This document shows positions 23,631 to 30,132 of a stretch of 32,373 bases of DNA, piece after piece. Position numbers and translations under genes: made by a program. Every line of letters begins with the position of its first letter. The first letter of the stretch is position 1. Source of the DNA: a virus; the IMG/VR virus record IMGVR_UViG_3300049484_000125, positions 1 to 32,373 of that record; one strand, written 5' to 3'. The notes under the pieces are model-generated. The model saw nothing but the letters and a program-made list of their open reading frames with translations. It had not been told where the DNA came from and did not search any database.

Positions 23631-23911
23631 TTCGTCTCCTCTCCCGCACAGGCGGGGACCAGTATCAGTTCTGCAAAACAGCCTTCAACAAGCCGGATAT
23701 ATTCGCCGCCTGCCATATTACAATAATGTTCTGCGCGTGTGCGGCATGTTTGCGCTGTTGAGTATCGCCCGTTTTGATTAGCCAGGATTGCCAACCTTTG
23801 CCAGTCTTTGGCGTATTCTTGCATATCAGGGATGTTATTCATCAAGGATAGCTCACACCATCTATCCATAATTTCATCACGTACAATATAAGGGGCTTGT
23901 AATTCACTCAT
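23627..23911 (-). CDS. hypothetical protein, 94 residues
   Basis: A helical, Cys-containing protein (MSELQAPYIVRDEIMDRWCE, then QEYAKDWQRLAILANQNG, then TCRTRAEHYCNMAG). It has some likeness in layout to the tandem helical proteins at 21372-21803, in that residues in the middle form a TPR-like pair, but this is not certain. It shares its first base with the stop of the next gene. Role unknown. Confidence 0.5.
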   Translation of the reverse strand: MSELQAPYIVRDEIMDRWCELSLMNNIPDMQEYAKDWQRLAILANQNGRYSTAQTCRTRAEHYCNMAGGEYIRLVEGCFAELILVPACAGEETK

Positions 23912-24459
23912 TATCTTTGTCCTGTCTTTGCAATTCTCGGACGTGCTACATTTGCGGGGCGGGGTACATAGGTAGTTTCAGCCGCCTTTCGCTCTTCTAT
24001 CATCGCTCTTGTTTGTTCTATCTTTTCTGTGTTCAACGTCGGCATGGCGGGCTTTGCCTTGCTTTTCATCCCAATTGCCGTGACCGTCAACGCGCCAGGA
24101 CGTCCAACCGTAAAGCCTTTGTCGCTTTGCGCTTGCGCCCAAGCCATGCGGATGTGATCGGGTTGCAACTTCTCATCCTTCCATGCCCAAAAGGTATCTA
24201 CAAAGTCGGTAAACGTCCGCTTTGTCGGTTCCTGCCCGGTCAGTTCGTGATACAAATCCGCGTAAACTAATAACGGCTCTGGTATCCTTTCCCGATTCTC
24301 GTAATTGTTCGGCTGCTTGTTTATCGCGTCAAGTTGCTGTTGTGTTATCTTGTCATCGCTCTGCATTAGTATCTCTAATGGAAGCGGCGCACCTGCAAGC
24401 CGTTGCTTCATGCGTTCTTTATATTCTTGTTTCGCTACTTCCTGTATACTCATTGTCAT
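23911..24459 (-). CDS. hypothetical protein, 182 residues, possible replication-related
   Basis: GAGG lies 7 nt before the ATG at 24459. The N-terminal half is helical; the middle (VDTFWAWKDEKLQPDHIRMA, then WAQAQSDKGFTVGRPGALTV) looks like part of a helical DNA-binding or replication module, and the tail is basic and disordered. I do not recognise a named family. It follows the long gene-free stretch that may encode a structured RNA. Confidence 0.5.
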   Translation of the reverse strand: MTMSIQEVAKQEYKERMKQRLAGAPLPLEILMQSDDKITQQQLDAINKQPNNYENRERIPEPLLVYADLYHELTGQEPTKRTFTDFVDTFWAWKDEKLQPDHIRMAWAQAQSDKGFTVGRPGALTVTAIGMKSKAKPAMPTLNTEKIEQTRAMIEERKAAETTYVPRPANVARPRIAKTGQR

Positions 24460-24474
24460 TGTTTACCTCTTCTT

Positions 24475-24965
24475 TTTTTATGGTCTGGTTCGCACCTTAG
24501 GGCGGAGGGTAGGAGCGAAGCGCAGTTATTCCTTGTCCTTGCATGTCTGACTTCACTCAGGAATTGCACCTTAGGGCGTATGGGTTATCGCTTGCTTGCA
24601 ATTCTCAACTATAGCCAAATTACTCGCCTGTTGAAACGCATCTATTCCGCGTTGGCATTAGTTGACGTTCGTATAGTTCCAGTTCATTTATAGTCTGATA
24701 GACTTAGGGCGCGTGCCTCTCGTTGTTCGTAGAGGTTTGAGGGTGATCTAATTTGCGTTCGCTACTCCGCCCCGGTGTTGTGGTCAGTCACACCCGCCGG
24801 GAGGCTTGTATCTGGTTTATTACTATGTATCTTTTACGCGATACCGTAAAAGAATTTCTGCCAGTATTGGAGTTTCCATCATTTACCGAACACCCTAAAG
24901 CTGAGTCTCCTGTATAAATGATACTCACATCGCCTATCCCGCCGCTGACAGCTCCAGCGTTTAGT
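24475..24965 (-). ncRNA. candidate large structured RNA in a gene-free stretch
   Basis: About 490 nt with no convincing gene on either strand. It carries several local inverted repeats: 24831-24838 with 24845-24852 (8 bp), 24716-24720 with 24731-24735, 24692-24696 with 24700-24704, 24561-24567 with 24598-24604, 24943-24947 with 24955-24959. GCACCTTAGGGCG occurs twice exactly (24492-24504 and 24566-24578) and a related copy near 24702. The density of stems and repeats suggests a folded RNA, likely on the minus strand with its neighbours. I cannot match it to a known class. Confidence 0.4.
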
Positions 24966-24975
24966 GCGGAGTGGC

Positions 24976-25455
24976 TTATATACTATTCATTGTGCTAATT
25001 AATGCGTTTATGCTCTTCAATTCAATTTCTTTTATTGCTATAAATGCTGAACTTTTATCCTTATTCCATATTTCTCTTCTCTGTTTATCAAGCATTCCTG
25101 TACTTCTAATTTTATTTATATCCACCAACCACCAATCAATAACCTTTTCTTCCTGCGTCCAAATATAAAGGTAATAATCGGCAAATCCTTTTCTTATCTT
25201 TTGCAATTCTGTCTCGGTTCCGTAAGGTCTGCGTGATCGTATTGTTAAGTCTTTATATTGACTTCCGATACTGCGCCTAATCCTTACCGCAACTGTTCCG
25301 CCTTTCACGTTTACTATAAAGTCGGTTGCTTGCTTCATGTCTGCGTGTTCGTCTGCAACATCTATTTTTATTAGGCTTATGCTATTCAATAAAAGTATTT
25401 GTTTAACGTATTGATAAAAATTTGTTTGCCAATCGAAATCTTGAGTAAAGTTCAT
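24976..25455 (-). CDS. nuclease-like protein (possible PD-(D/E)xK fold), 159 residues
   Basis: The start ATG at 25455 overlaps the methyltransferase stop as ATGA. Residues about 32-64 (DVADEHADMKQATDFIVNVK, then GGTVAVRIRR) and later RSRRPYGTETELQKIRKGFA and YLYIWTQEEKVIDWWLVDI have the strand order of a PD-(D/E)xK-like nuclease: an Asp, a glycine turn, then a strand with a basic residue. The usual Glu-x-Lys pair is not clear (the strand reads VAVRIR), so activity is uncertain. Pairing with a DNA methyltransferase suggests a restriction-like role. Confidence 0.45.
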   Translation of the reverse strand: MNFTQDFDWQTNFYQYVKQILLLNSISLIKIDVADEHADMKQATDFIVNVKGGTVAVRIRRSIGSQYKDLTIRSRRPYGTETELQKIRKGFADYYLYIWTQEEKVIDWWLVDINKIRSTGMLDKQRREIWNKDKSSAFIAIKEIELKSINALISTMNSI

Positions 25456-26432
25456 TTTGCTTCTTTGCCCCATCCATCAAACCCATCAATCTTACGACGA
25501 TTGAACATATCCAATCTACGCCCTGCCGTGACGCGTCTCAGTGTTTCGTAAAACTCTTCGGGCTTTTCACTGTGTCCAGTCCGTTCACCTTCAAAGGATG
25601 TCTTAAATGCTTTGGTATCAATAAAAATAGGCGTTCCTTTACGTCCATATAAAACAAACTCATTATTATATTGAGGTAATCCCACAACTTGATAACCGCC
25701 CTTTTTGTGCCAATTGAACGTACAAACATACTTCAAACCCCAAACATCTAAAAGTTTAAATGCGGAAGGCAAATATTTTTGAGTTGTCCATAAAAACACA
25801 TGACAATCATCGGCACATGGTATTTGTAGTGCGCCTATTTCTTCTAATTCCATAGGTGGGTAATCAAAAGATGTTTGGTTGGGTCTTACGTCTCGTTCTA
25901 TTTTTTCCATAACCCAGGGCGGGTCAATAACTATTACATCGTAAACCCCGTTGACTTTTTTAGTTTCCATAATCCCTATATCAATCAAGTTAGACTTCGC
26001 TTCATCACGCCTTAACTCTTTTATCATCCCGCTTGTGGTAATAGGTCTTTCGCCGCGCATTTCTTCAAGATGTTTTTCGAATACCAATTCTGGCATTTCT
26101 GCTACTTGTTGCCAGCGATAAGCGGATGCGACAGGAATATTGTTTTCTTCTATAACTTCTTTGAAGTCGGAAACTTTATCAGCCTGATATAGTTTTGATG
26201 GCCTTCCCTCTTGTCCGTGATCTAACTGCTTTAAAAACTCGCCCGCCTTGCGCTCTGCCCTTGCTTTTACTTCCGCCGCATGGTTGTACGCCTCAAGCCC
26301 CAGCTTTGCGGCTCTGGCGTATGTCCGTGCCGCCTCTGCAATGTCCATGATGTTTTTTACTTCATCAAGGCTCTTCGCCTCTGCTAACATCTGTGTTGCT
26401 TTGTCTAGTTTTGCGAGTGCGTTTATGCTCAT
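25452..26432 (-). CDS. MT-A70 family adenine DNA methyltransferase
   Basis: 326 residues. The N-terminal 150 form a helical region with EVKARAERKAGEFLKQLDH, and a helix-turn-helix-like part VASAYRWQQVAEMPE, the type found in ParB/RstR-like fusions to these enzymes. The catalytic part has DPPW at residues 170-173, then FLWTTQKYLPSAFKLLD, NEFVLYGRKGTPIF, and HSEKPEEFYE, all expected in MT-A70 proteins, which transfer methyl groups to N6 of adenine. GAGGAC lies before the ATG. Its message is preceded by a large hairpin with a T run. Confidence 0.85.
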   Translation of the reverse strand: MSINALAKLDKATQMLAEAKSLDEVKNIMDIAEAARTYARAAKLGLEAYNHAAEVKARAERKAGEFLKQLDHGQEGRPSKLYQADKVSDFKEVIEENNIPVASAYRWQQVAEMPELVFEKHLEEMRGERPITTSGMIKELRRDEAKSNLIDIGIMETKKVNGVYDVIVIDPPWVMEKIERDVRPNQTSFDYPPMELEEIGALQIPCADDCHVFLWTTQKYLPSAFKLLDVWGLKYVCTFNWHKKGGYQVVGLPQYNNEFVLYGRKGTPIFIDTKAFKTSFEGERTGHSEKPEEFYETLRRVTAGRRLDMFNRRKIDGFDGWGKEAK

Positions 26433-26453
26433 TTGTCCTCAGTGTTTAGGGTT

Positions 26454-26539
26454 AAAAAAAGTCGGCTTTCTTTGGGCTTGCGGCTTGCGGACTCCCAACG
26501 GGCAGGGATGCCACAAACCCAAAGAAAAACGACTTTCTT
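26454..26539 (-). terminator. intrinsic terminator or attenuator before the methyltransferase gene
   Basis: On the minus strand AAAGTCG-TT-TTTCTTTGGG pairs with CCCAAAGAAA-GC-CGACTTT across about 40 nt of internal sequence, then TTTTTTT. It lies about 20-40 nt before the methyltransferase start, so transcripts from upstream must pass it. It may be an attenuator. Confidence 0.75.
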
Positions 26540-26594
26540 GGCCCGTTATTTTTTATTAGCGTCCGCACGCTGTTTGTCTTACGCATTAATATTA

Positions 26595-26801
26595 TCACGA
26601 ATTACCAGAAATACAAGAGGCAATTTTTTTCATCTCTGCCCGGTGCCTGCGTCCGTACTCCGCCTTGCAAGCATGGCAGACATTACCGTGCGTTGGGAAG
26701 CTGCCAGCGGTAGGTCCACACTTGCGGCATACTCTCAGCTTCTTTGGCGGCTGGTTGGCTTGCCTGAGTTCTGTCAAGCGTTGAGACGTGATCGCGTTCA
26801 T
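26595..26801 (-). CDS. small zinc-finger protein, 68 residues
   Basis: The start at 26801 overlaps the upstream stop as ATGA. The centre has CRKCGPTAGSFPTHGNVCHACK, two CxxC pairs with a spacing that fits a zinc ribbon, and a basic C-terminal region KAEYGRRHRAEMKK. Such a protein could bind nucleic acids or form part of a nuclease. Its gene ends before the large hairpin. Confidence 0.6.
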   Translation of the reverse strand: MNAITSQRLTELRQANQPPKKLRVCRKCGPTAGSFPTHGNVCHACKAEYGRRHRAEMKKIASCISGNS

Positions 26802-26971
26802 TTTACGTAAGCCACCACGCGCCCTATTGTTTCGCTTGTCCAAATCCAAGCCTCTTCAATATGCTTATCTTCAAGCCATGCGGCAGTATCATGGTCGTAT
26901 TGCTTCGCCTTGATAATGTGCCAGGGTTCCAATGTATCAGGCGGGGCTTCGTCGTAATGGATGATTGTCAT
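26798..26971 (-). CDS. hypothetical protein, 57 residues
   Basis: A short frame beginning MTIIHYDEAPPDTLEPWHII, with several His and Trp residues (AAWLEDKHIEEAWIW). AGGA lies 8 nt before the ATG. It is the first clear gene of the minus-strand operon, after a hairpin-rich leader. No family recognised. Confidence 0.55.
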   Translation of the reverse strand: MTIIHYDEAPPDTLEPWHIIKAKQYDHDTAAWLEDKHIEEAWIWTSETIGRVVAYVK

Positions 26972-26990
26972 TGTTTATCCTTTCGTAATG

Positions 26991-27147
26991 TTGCCCGTCA
27001 ATGGAACTGTTAAGGGAAGCATTGACGGGCAAGTCCTGAAACGGGCGGATCGTGCCCGTATTCATTCTGTAAAGGTATCCTCATCACCCCGCCCGCCATT
27101 TTCCTGTTTACTGCTAAGTCGGACTGATTTACACGAAACGGGCGGGG
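26991..27147 (-). promoter_or_regulatory. hairpin-rich leader of the leftward operon
   Basis: Three inverted repeats lie between the control region and the first leftward gene: TTGCCCGTCAATG with its perfect complement (26991-27003, 27020-27032), ACGGGC/GCCCGT (27041-27046, 27054-27059), and CCCCGCCCG/CGGGCGGGG (27087-27095, 27139-27147). No gene is seen here. No T runs follow, so they look like leader structure rather than terminators. Confidence 0.5.
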
Positions 27148-27179
27148 CTTCCAGAGGAGAAAGCGCCATGAAACGCTTC

Positions 27180-27200
27180 GATGTCATATTAGCATAAAAT
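27180..27200 (-). promoter_or_regulatory. possible leftward promoter with extended -10
   Basis: On the minus strand TATGCTAATATG contains TG-N-TAATAT, an extended -10-like box, just left of the 13-bp-arm palindrome. No good -35 box. It could drive the leftward operon starting at 26971. Confidence 0.35.
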
Positions 27201-27213
27201 CAAATAAAAAACA

Positions 27214-27248
27214 GTTAGCTTAAGTTTGCGTTTTCAACTTAAGCTAAC
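27214..27248. promoter_or_regulatory. 13-bp-arm palindrome between divergent genes (operator or terminator)
   Basis: GTTAGCTTAAGTT (27214-27226) and its perfect complement (27236-27248), separated by TGCGTTTTC. It lies between the leftward and rightward genes. On the minus strand TGTTTTTTATTTG follows, so it could also act as a terminator for antisense transcripts; its position between possible divergent promoters favours a repressor site. Confidence 0.6.
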
Positions 27249-27281
27249 CATTCTCTAATCTAATTTTGGAGTATTTCATTG

Positions 27282-27287
27282 TAGAAT
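27282..27287 (+). promoter_or_regulatory. -10 box of a probable rightward leaderless promoter
   Basis: TAGAAT (5 of 6 consensus bases) ends 6 nt before the ATG at 27294; no ribosome site lies close to the ATG. A -35 box is weak. The +1 would coincide with the start codon. Confidence 0.5.
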
Positions 27288-27293
27288 AAGCAT

Positions 27294-27551
27294 ATGACAA
27301 ATAAAGATGTAACCAAAATAAGAGCCAATAAATTTGATGAGTGCGTTTTGGAGCTTTCACCAGACGCTCAAAAATACTTCAAAAATACCGTGAAGTATAT
27401 ATCAGACCAACTTGCAAATGGAGCCGGGACGTTATCTGCAAAGGAATTGATATTTCAATTTATGCGTTATATGAATGACAAACAGGCGGAAGCGATAAGC
27501 CAACCTGAGATATTGCGGGATGGAGCAGTGGTTAGCTCGGAACGCTCATAA
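27294..27551 (+). CDS. hypothetical protein, 85 residues, overlapping a tRNA gene
   Basis: Starts MTNKDVTKIRANKFDECVLE and is helical and mildly acidic; the region up to AEAISQPEILRD reads like a compact helical domain. The last 12 codons lie inside the tRNA gene, and the stop TAA is formed from the anticodon loop. First gene of the rightward set, likely leaderless. The protein may have ended elsewhere originally, with the tRNA inserted at its 3' end. No family known. Confidence 0.6.
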   Translation: MTNKDVTKIRANKFDECVLELSPDAQKYFKNTVKYISDQLANGAGTLSAKELIFQFMRYMNDKQAEAISQPEILRDGAVVSSERS

Positions 27552-27586
27552 CGTTCAGGTCGGCAGTCCGAATCTGCCTCCCGCAA
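27514..27586 (+). tRNA. tRNA-Met (CAT anticodon)
   Basis: A complete cloverleaf: acceptor TGCGGGA with TCCCGCA (7 bp), D stem GAGC/GCTC with AGTGGTTA loop, anticodon stem GAACG/CGTTC with loop CTCATAA (anticodon CAT at 27547-27549), T stem GGCAG/CTGCC with loop TCCGAAT, discriminator A. No CCA is encoded. The anticodon stem lacks the three G-C pairs of an initiator, so it is an elongator Met or a CAT tRNA-Ile. The T loop has C where T/psi is usual at position 55. Confidence 0.85.
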
Positions 27587-27604
27587 CTTATTAGAAAGGA
27601 TACC

Positions 27605-27790
27605 ATGACTAAAACAAATCTAACGCCCTCAGTACAGATAAGCACATCAGGCACAAAGCAGGACATCAAGGTTACGCCCAAGTATCCTTTTGAAAGTATC
27701 CGGCAGCTTGACAATAAGAACGGCGAGCGCGGTACGCAGAACAAGCCGCACGCGCATGTAAAGCCGCCCAAACATTTTTGGCAAAAATAG
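27605..27790 (+). CDS. small basic protein, 61 residues
   Basis: AGAAAGGA lies 6 nt before the ATG. The product starts MTKTNLTPSVQISTSGTKQD, is polar and basic and likely disordered, ending HVKPPKHFWQK. It follows the tRNA by 18 nt and precedes a larger gene by 11 nt. No family recognised. Confidence 0.5.
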   Translation: MTKTNLTPSVQISTSGTKQDIKVTPKYPFESIRQLDNKNGERGTQNKPHAHVKPPKHFWQK

Positions 27791-27801
27791 GAGATAAGAC
27801 C

Positions 27802-28200
27802 ATGAAAATTGAATTACTACAATATGTAAAATCATTTAGTCCTGCCTCGCCAATTCCATCATGGTTAATGACCATGGGCGATCTTGCAGAACTTCTCACC
27901 ACCAAAGCAGAATTAGAAGAGGGCATGAAACTTATGATGACACTAGGCAGTGACGACGATAAAAAGGTTGACGGTATTATTATGCAGGCTGAAAAGAAAA
28001 TGACGCGGCACGTTAATCCTGCGACAAATGGAAGCGTGCGCCCATTGCCGCGCACCACGACAGAGCGGACAGCAAATGCTGCCGATATTGCGCTGGATGA
28101 AAATGGAAATCTACGCCCATACGCCAGCTATTCCCAAAAGTCACGCGGCGCGTTAGTTGACAATCATGAAATACACTCCTATACATGGGACGGTGAATAA
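27802..28200 (+). CDS. hypothetical protein, 132 residues
   Basis: The ATG at 27802 is preceded by TAGGAG; an ATG further upstream lies within the previous gene. The N-terminal 60 residues are helical and acidic (TTKAELEEGMKLMMTLGSDD); the C-terminal half is polar with ERTANAADIALDENGNLRPY. Its stop shares a base with the next start. Unknown function; early-gene position. Confidence 0.5.
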   Translation: MKIELLQYVKSFSPASPIPSWLMTMGDLAELLTTKAELEEGMKLMMTLGSDDDKKVDGIIMQAEKKMTRHVNPATNGSVRPLPRTTTERTANAADIALDENGNLRPYASYSQKSRGALVDNHEIHSYTWDGE

Positions 28201-28454
28201 TGATTACATGGATAAGATTTGATTGGAAGGAACAACCAACTTTTCAAGATATAAGTGAAGCCCTAGCCCCTCATGGACTTACTGTAAAAAGTTTTGAAAA
28301 TGGCGATGAATACGAATACGCCATTGTTACACCCGAAACAACAAACAGTCAAATTATAGATAGTATTATTGACAATTTTGACGATGCGGATAAAACGCGG
28401 GAAGAATTACACAAAGAACTATTAACATTTATTAAGGAGTTGCCAGCCGCCTAG
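28200..28454 (+). CDS. hypothetical acidic protein, 84 residues
   Basis: Starts MITWIRFDWKEQPTFQDISE and has many Asp and Glu residues (IDSIIDNFDDADKTREELHK). The start overlaps the stop of the preceding gene (TAATG). Small acidic phage proteins sometimes mimic DNA or inhibit host enzymes, but there is no specific evidence here. Confidence 0.5.
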   Translation: MITWIRFDWKEQPTFQDISEALAPHGLTVKSFENGDEYEYAIVTPETTNSQIIDSIIDNFDDADKTREELHKELLTFIKELPAA

Positions 28455-28547
28455 TACCTCGCCGCACGTCCCGCCCGCAGTCCCGCCGGTATGCAGGACA
28501 CAAATCAAACATGGGCAACGCCCTATAACTAAAAAGGATAAACTAAA

Positions 28548-29021
28548 ATGGACGCTAATGAACTATTCCCCGAATCACAATATTTGAAATCAGATGACGT
28601 TGAAGCTGTTGGAGAAATGCTGTTGACAATCAAAAGCATTGTACCCAAGATTTACACCGACGAAACCACCGGCAAAGAAGAGCGAAAGGGCGACCTTTCA
28701 TTTGTTGAAGAGAAAAAGAAACTTGCTACCAATGTCACAAACAACAGAACTCTTGTTGCTATGTTCGGAAAAACAGACATTGAAAAGAACTGGGTCGGAA
28801 AACAAATTACTCTTTATGTTGATCACAATATCCCGTATGGCAATAAAATAGTAAGTGGGATACGCATTCGTAACATTGACCCAAAACAGGATGCAATTAC
28901 CGCGTTTTGGACGGAAGCTCATAAGATGGGATTGACCAATATCGAAGGTCAAGCCATTGTAAAAGAAAACGGCGGCGATTTTGCAAAAGCATTAGCCGCA
29001 CTGGATAGCCCGTTCAAATAA
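28548..29021 (+). CDS. phage protein of a recombination/replication neighbourhood, 157 residues
   Basis: A ribosome site AAAGGA lies 11 nt before the ATG. The protein starts MDANELFPESQYLKSDDVEA and has a beta-rich core with NRTLVAMFGKTDIEKNWVGK, QITLYVDH, and VSGIRIRNIDPK, a pattern I associate with conserved phage proteins found beside ssDNA-annealing or exonuclease genes. Its C-terminus is helical. No catalytic site is apparent. Family assignment is by memory of layout only. Confidence 0.5.
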   Translation: MDANELFPESQYLKSDDVEAVGEMLLTIKSIVPKIYTDETTGKEERKGDLSFVEEKKKLATNVTNNRTLVAMFGKTDIEKNWVGKQITLYVDHNIPYGNKIVSGIRIRNIDPKQDAITAFWTEAHKMGLTNIEGQAIVKENGGDFAKALAALDSPFK

Positions 29022-29084
29022 CCCCGTCCCCGTCCTCCCGCTCTTGTCGCTCTTGACCGGGCGGGAGGCAAGGCAACAAATACC

Positions 29085-29357
29085 ATGAAATGTCCATACG
29101 GAAACCACGAAACGAACAAAGCAGTTCAACAAGGTGATAAGTTCTGCACGTGTAATGTTTGCGGAAAATCATCAGCCGTTGTTACATTTGGAACACTGGA
29201 CGGGTATAAATATCAACTCGTAAAGGTTGGTAGAAATACATCCAACGATCCAAAACTTGTCCGCAATATAAGGCTTTCAAATTCTGAAATGAAGGCGATT
29301 GAACGTGGCGACTTGAAATTATCTGTTAGTGGTTTTCGTATTACACTTACTATATAA
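29085..29357 (+). CDS. small zinc-ribbon protein, 90 residues
   Basis: Starts MKCPYGNHETNKAVQQGDKF and then CTCNVCGK, giving CPxxxH and CxxC elements for a zinc ribbon, followed by a beta-rich basic C-terminus LKLSVSGFRITLTI. It is the last gene before the first attC-type core sequence, only 6 nt after its stop. The preceding gap 29022-29084 holds CCTCCCGC/GCGGGAGG, an 8-bp inverted repeat over a 19-nt loop. Confidence 0.5.
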   Translation: MKCPYGNHETNKAVQQGDKFCTCNVCGKSSAVVTFGTLDGYKYQLVKVGRNTSNDPKLVRNIRLSNSEMKAIERGDLKLSVSGFRITLTI

Positions 29358-29363
29358 ACAATA

Positions 29364-29370
29364 GTTAGGC
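29364..29370 (+). other. left boundary core GTTAGGC of the cassette array
   Basis: GTTAGGC, the R' core of an integron recombination site, occurs alone here: there is no upstream GCCTAAC or palindrome within about 130 nt. It could be a secondary insertion point or an attI-like crossover site at which the first cassette was inserted. Confidence 0.5.
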
Positions 29371-29393
29371 GTTTTCTTCGAGAGGCATAGGTT

Positions 29394-29567
29394 ATGAAAG
29401 AGATTGTTTTAGATCATCCAGTAGCAGAAGTTACCGTGTTTTATGTTGAGGAATATAACGCTATTGTTCTCAGGCAAGAAACGCGAAAAGGTCATGTTGA
29501 TATTTTGATGACGATAAGCCAGTTGCAAGAACTTGTAAAAAAACTTGTCGAGATAGATTGCGTCTAG
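29394..29567 (+). CDS. cassette A gene 1, hypothetical, 57 residues
   Basis: First gene of the first cassette, 30 nt after the boundary core, with AGAGG 9 nt before the ATG. The protein starts MKEIVLDHPVAEVTVFYVEE and ends with a helical stretch QLQELVKKLVEIDCV. Beta-helix layout; no family recognised. It is one of two genes in a cassette of about 340 nt. Confidence 0.5.
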   Translation: MKEIVLDHPVAEVTVFYVEEYNAIVLRQETRKGHVDILMTISQLQELVKKLVEIDCV

Positions 29568-29574
29568 GTGCTAC

Positions 29575-29709
29575 ATGGCAAAACAAATAGTCTTTTGGCT
29601 TTTATCTGAATTTCAATGGTGGTGGGTAAACAAATACCCTAGCCAAATGATACCGAATAAAAAGGTGCGTGAGTTTTTGAAGTCCGCTTTTCAATGGTCA
29701 CACGCCTAA
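29575..29709 (+). CDS. cassette A gene 2, hypothetical, 44 residues
   Basis: Starts MAKQIVFWLLSEFQWWWVNK, a Trp-rich amphipathic or membrane-active peptide, and ends FQWSHA. The stop codon TAA comes from the GCCTAAC core of the following attC site. Only 7 nt separate it from gene 1, suggesting a two-gene unit. Function unknown. Confidence 0.45.
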   Translation: MAKQIVFWLLSEFQWWWVNKYPSQMIPNKKVREFLKSAFQWSHA

Positions 29710-29827
29710 CAATGCTTGCACTGGACAGGGCTTCGCCCCTGATCGCCAGCGGGTCTTCCCTGCTGATGTGCTTGAAAGCAGAAACGCCTTGCCCGCGTCG
29801 CCCTGCCAGTAAAGCAAACCGTTAGGC
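29704..29827 (+). repeat. attC site 1 (124 nt)
   Basis: Starts GCCTAAC and ends GTTAGGC, an inverted pair, with imperfectly paired flanks: CTTGCACTGG at the left and CCAGTAAAGCAAACC at the right. The centre contains GGGCTTCGCCCC. Matches the layout of an integron attC with a long variable middle. Confidence 0.85.
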
Positions 29828-29843
29828 TTCTTGAAGGTGAAAC

Positions 29844-30041
29844 ATGAGATCATTCCATAGCGACAGAGAGCAAGCGCAAGAGTTCTGCAACGCCACAAAT
29901 CATAAATGGCTTGAAGAATATTACGGCTATGTTTGCGAGAATTGCGGGTTATTCATCCCGTATGGTTCAGCGCCGTGGATGCCATTTGACCCTGATGATT
30001 GTCCAGAAGTATATTACTTCGAGTGGGATGACGAAGCCTAA
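29844..30041 (+). CDS. cassette B gene, zinc-knuckle-like, 65 residues
   Basis: AAGGTGA precedes the ATG by 3 nt. The protein starts MRSFHSDREQAQEFCNATNH and contains CENCG plus upstream Cys and His residues that could bind zinc; the C-terminus is acidic and aromatic (DCPEVYYFEWDDEA). The stop TAA lies in the GCCTAAC core of attC 2, as in other cassettes. No family recognised. Confidence 0.6.
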   Translation: MRSFHSDREQAQEFCNATNHKWLEEYYGYVCENCGLFIPYGSAPWMPFDPDDCPEVYYFEWDDEA

Positions 30042-30126
30042 CACCGCGTGCACCAGACGTCAGGCAGGCTGGCGTCATAATTGGACAGTAGCCAGTGCCT
30101 GCCGCTGGTAACGCAAACCGTTAGGC
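30036..30126 (+). repeat. attC site 2 (91 nt)
   Basis: GCCTAACACCGCGTGCACCAG at the left folds with CTGGTAACGCAAACCGTTAGGC at the right, an imperfect palindrome with unpaired bases, as expected for attC. The middle has a second inverted segment around GGCAGGCTGG/CCAGTGCCTGCC. Confidence 0.9.
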
Positions 30127-30132
30127 AACCCT

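Noticed and set aside
24475-24965. Group I or group II intron
   Set aside because: I could not find the conserved core segments or domain V, nor an intron-encoded protein, and the stretch lies between genes.
27514-27586. Initiator tRNA-fMet
   Set aside because: The first pair of the acceptor stem is matched (T-A) and the three G-C pairs of the anticodon stem are missing.
29022-29084. Additional attC site before the first core
   Set aside because: It has an 8-bp inverted repeat but no GTTRRRY and RYYYAAC pair.
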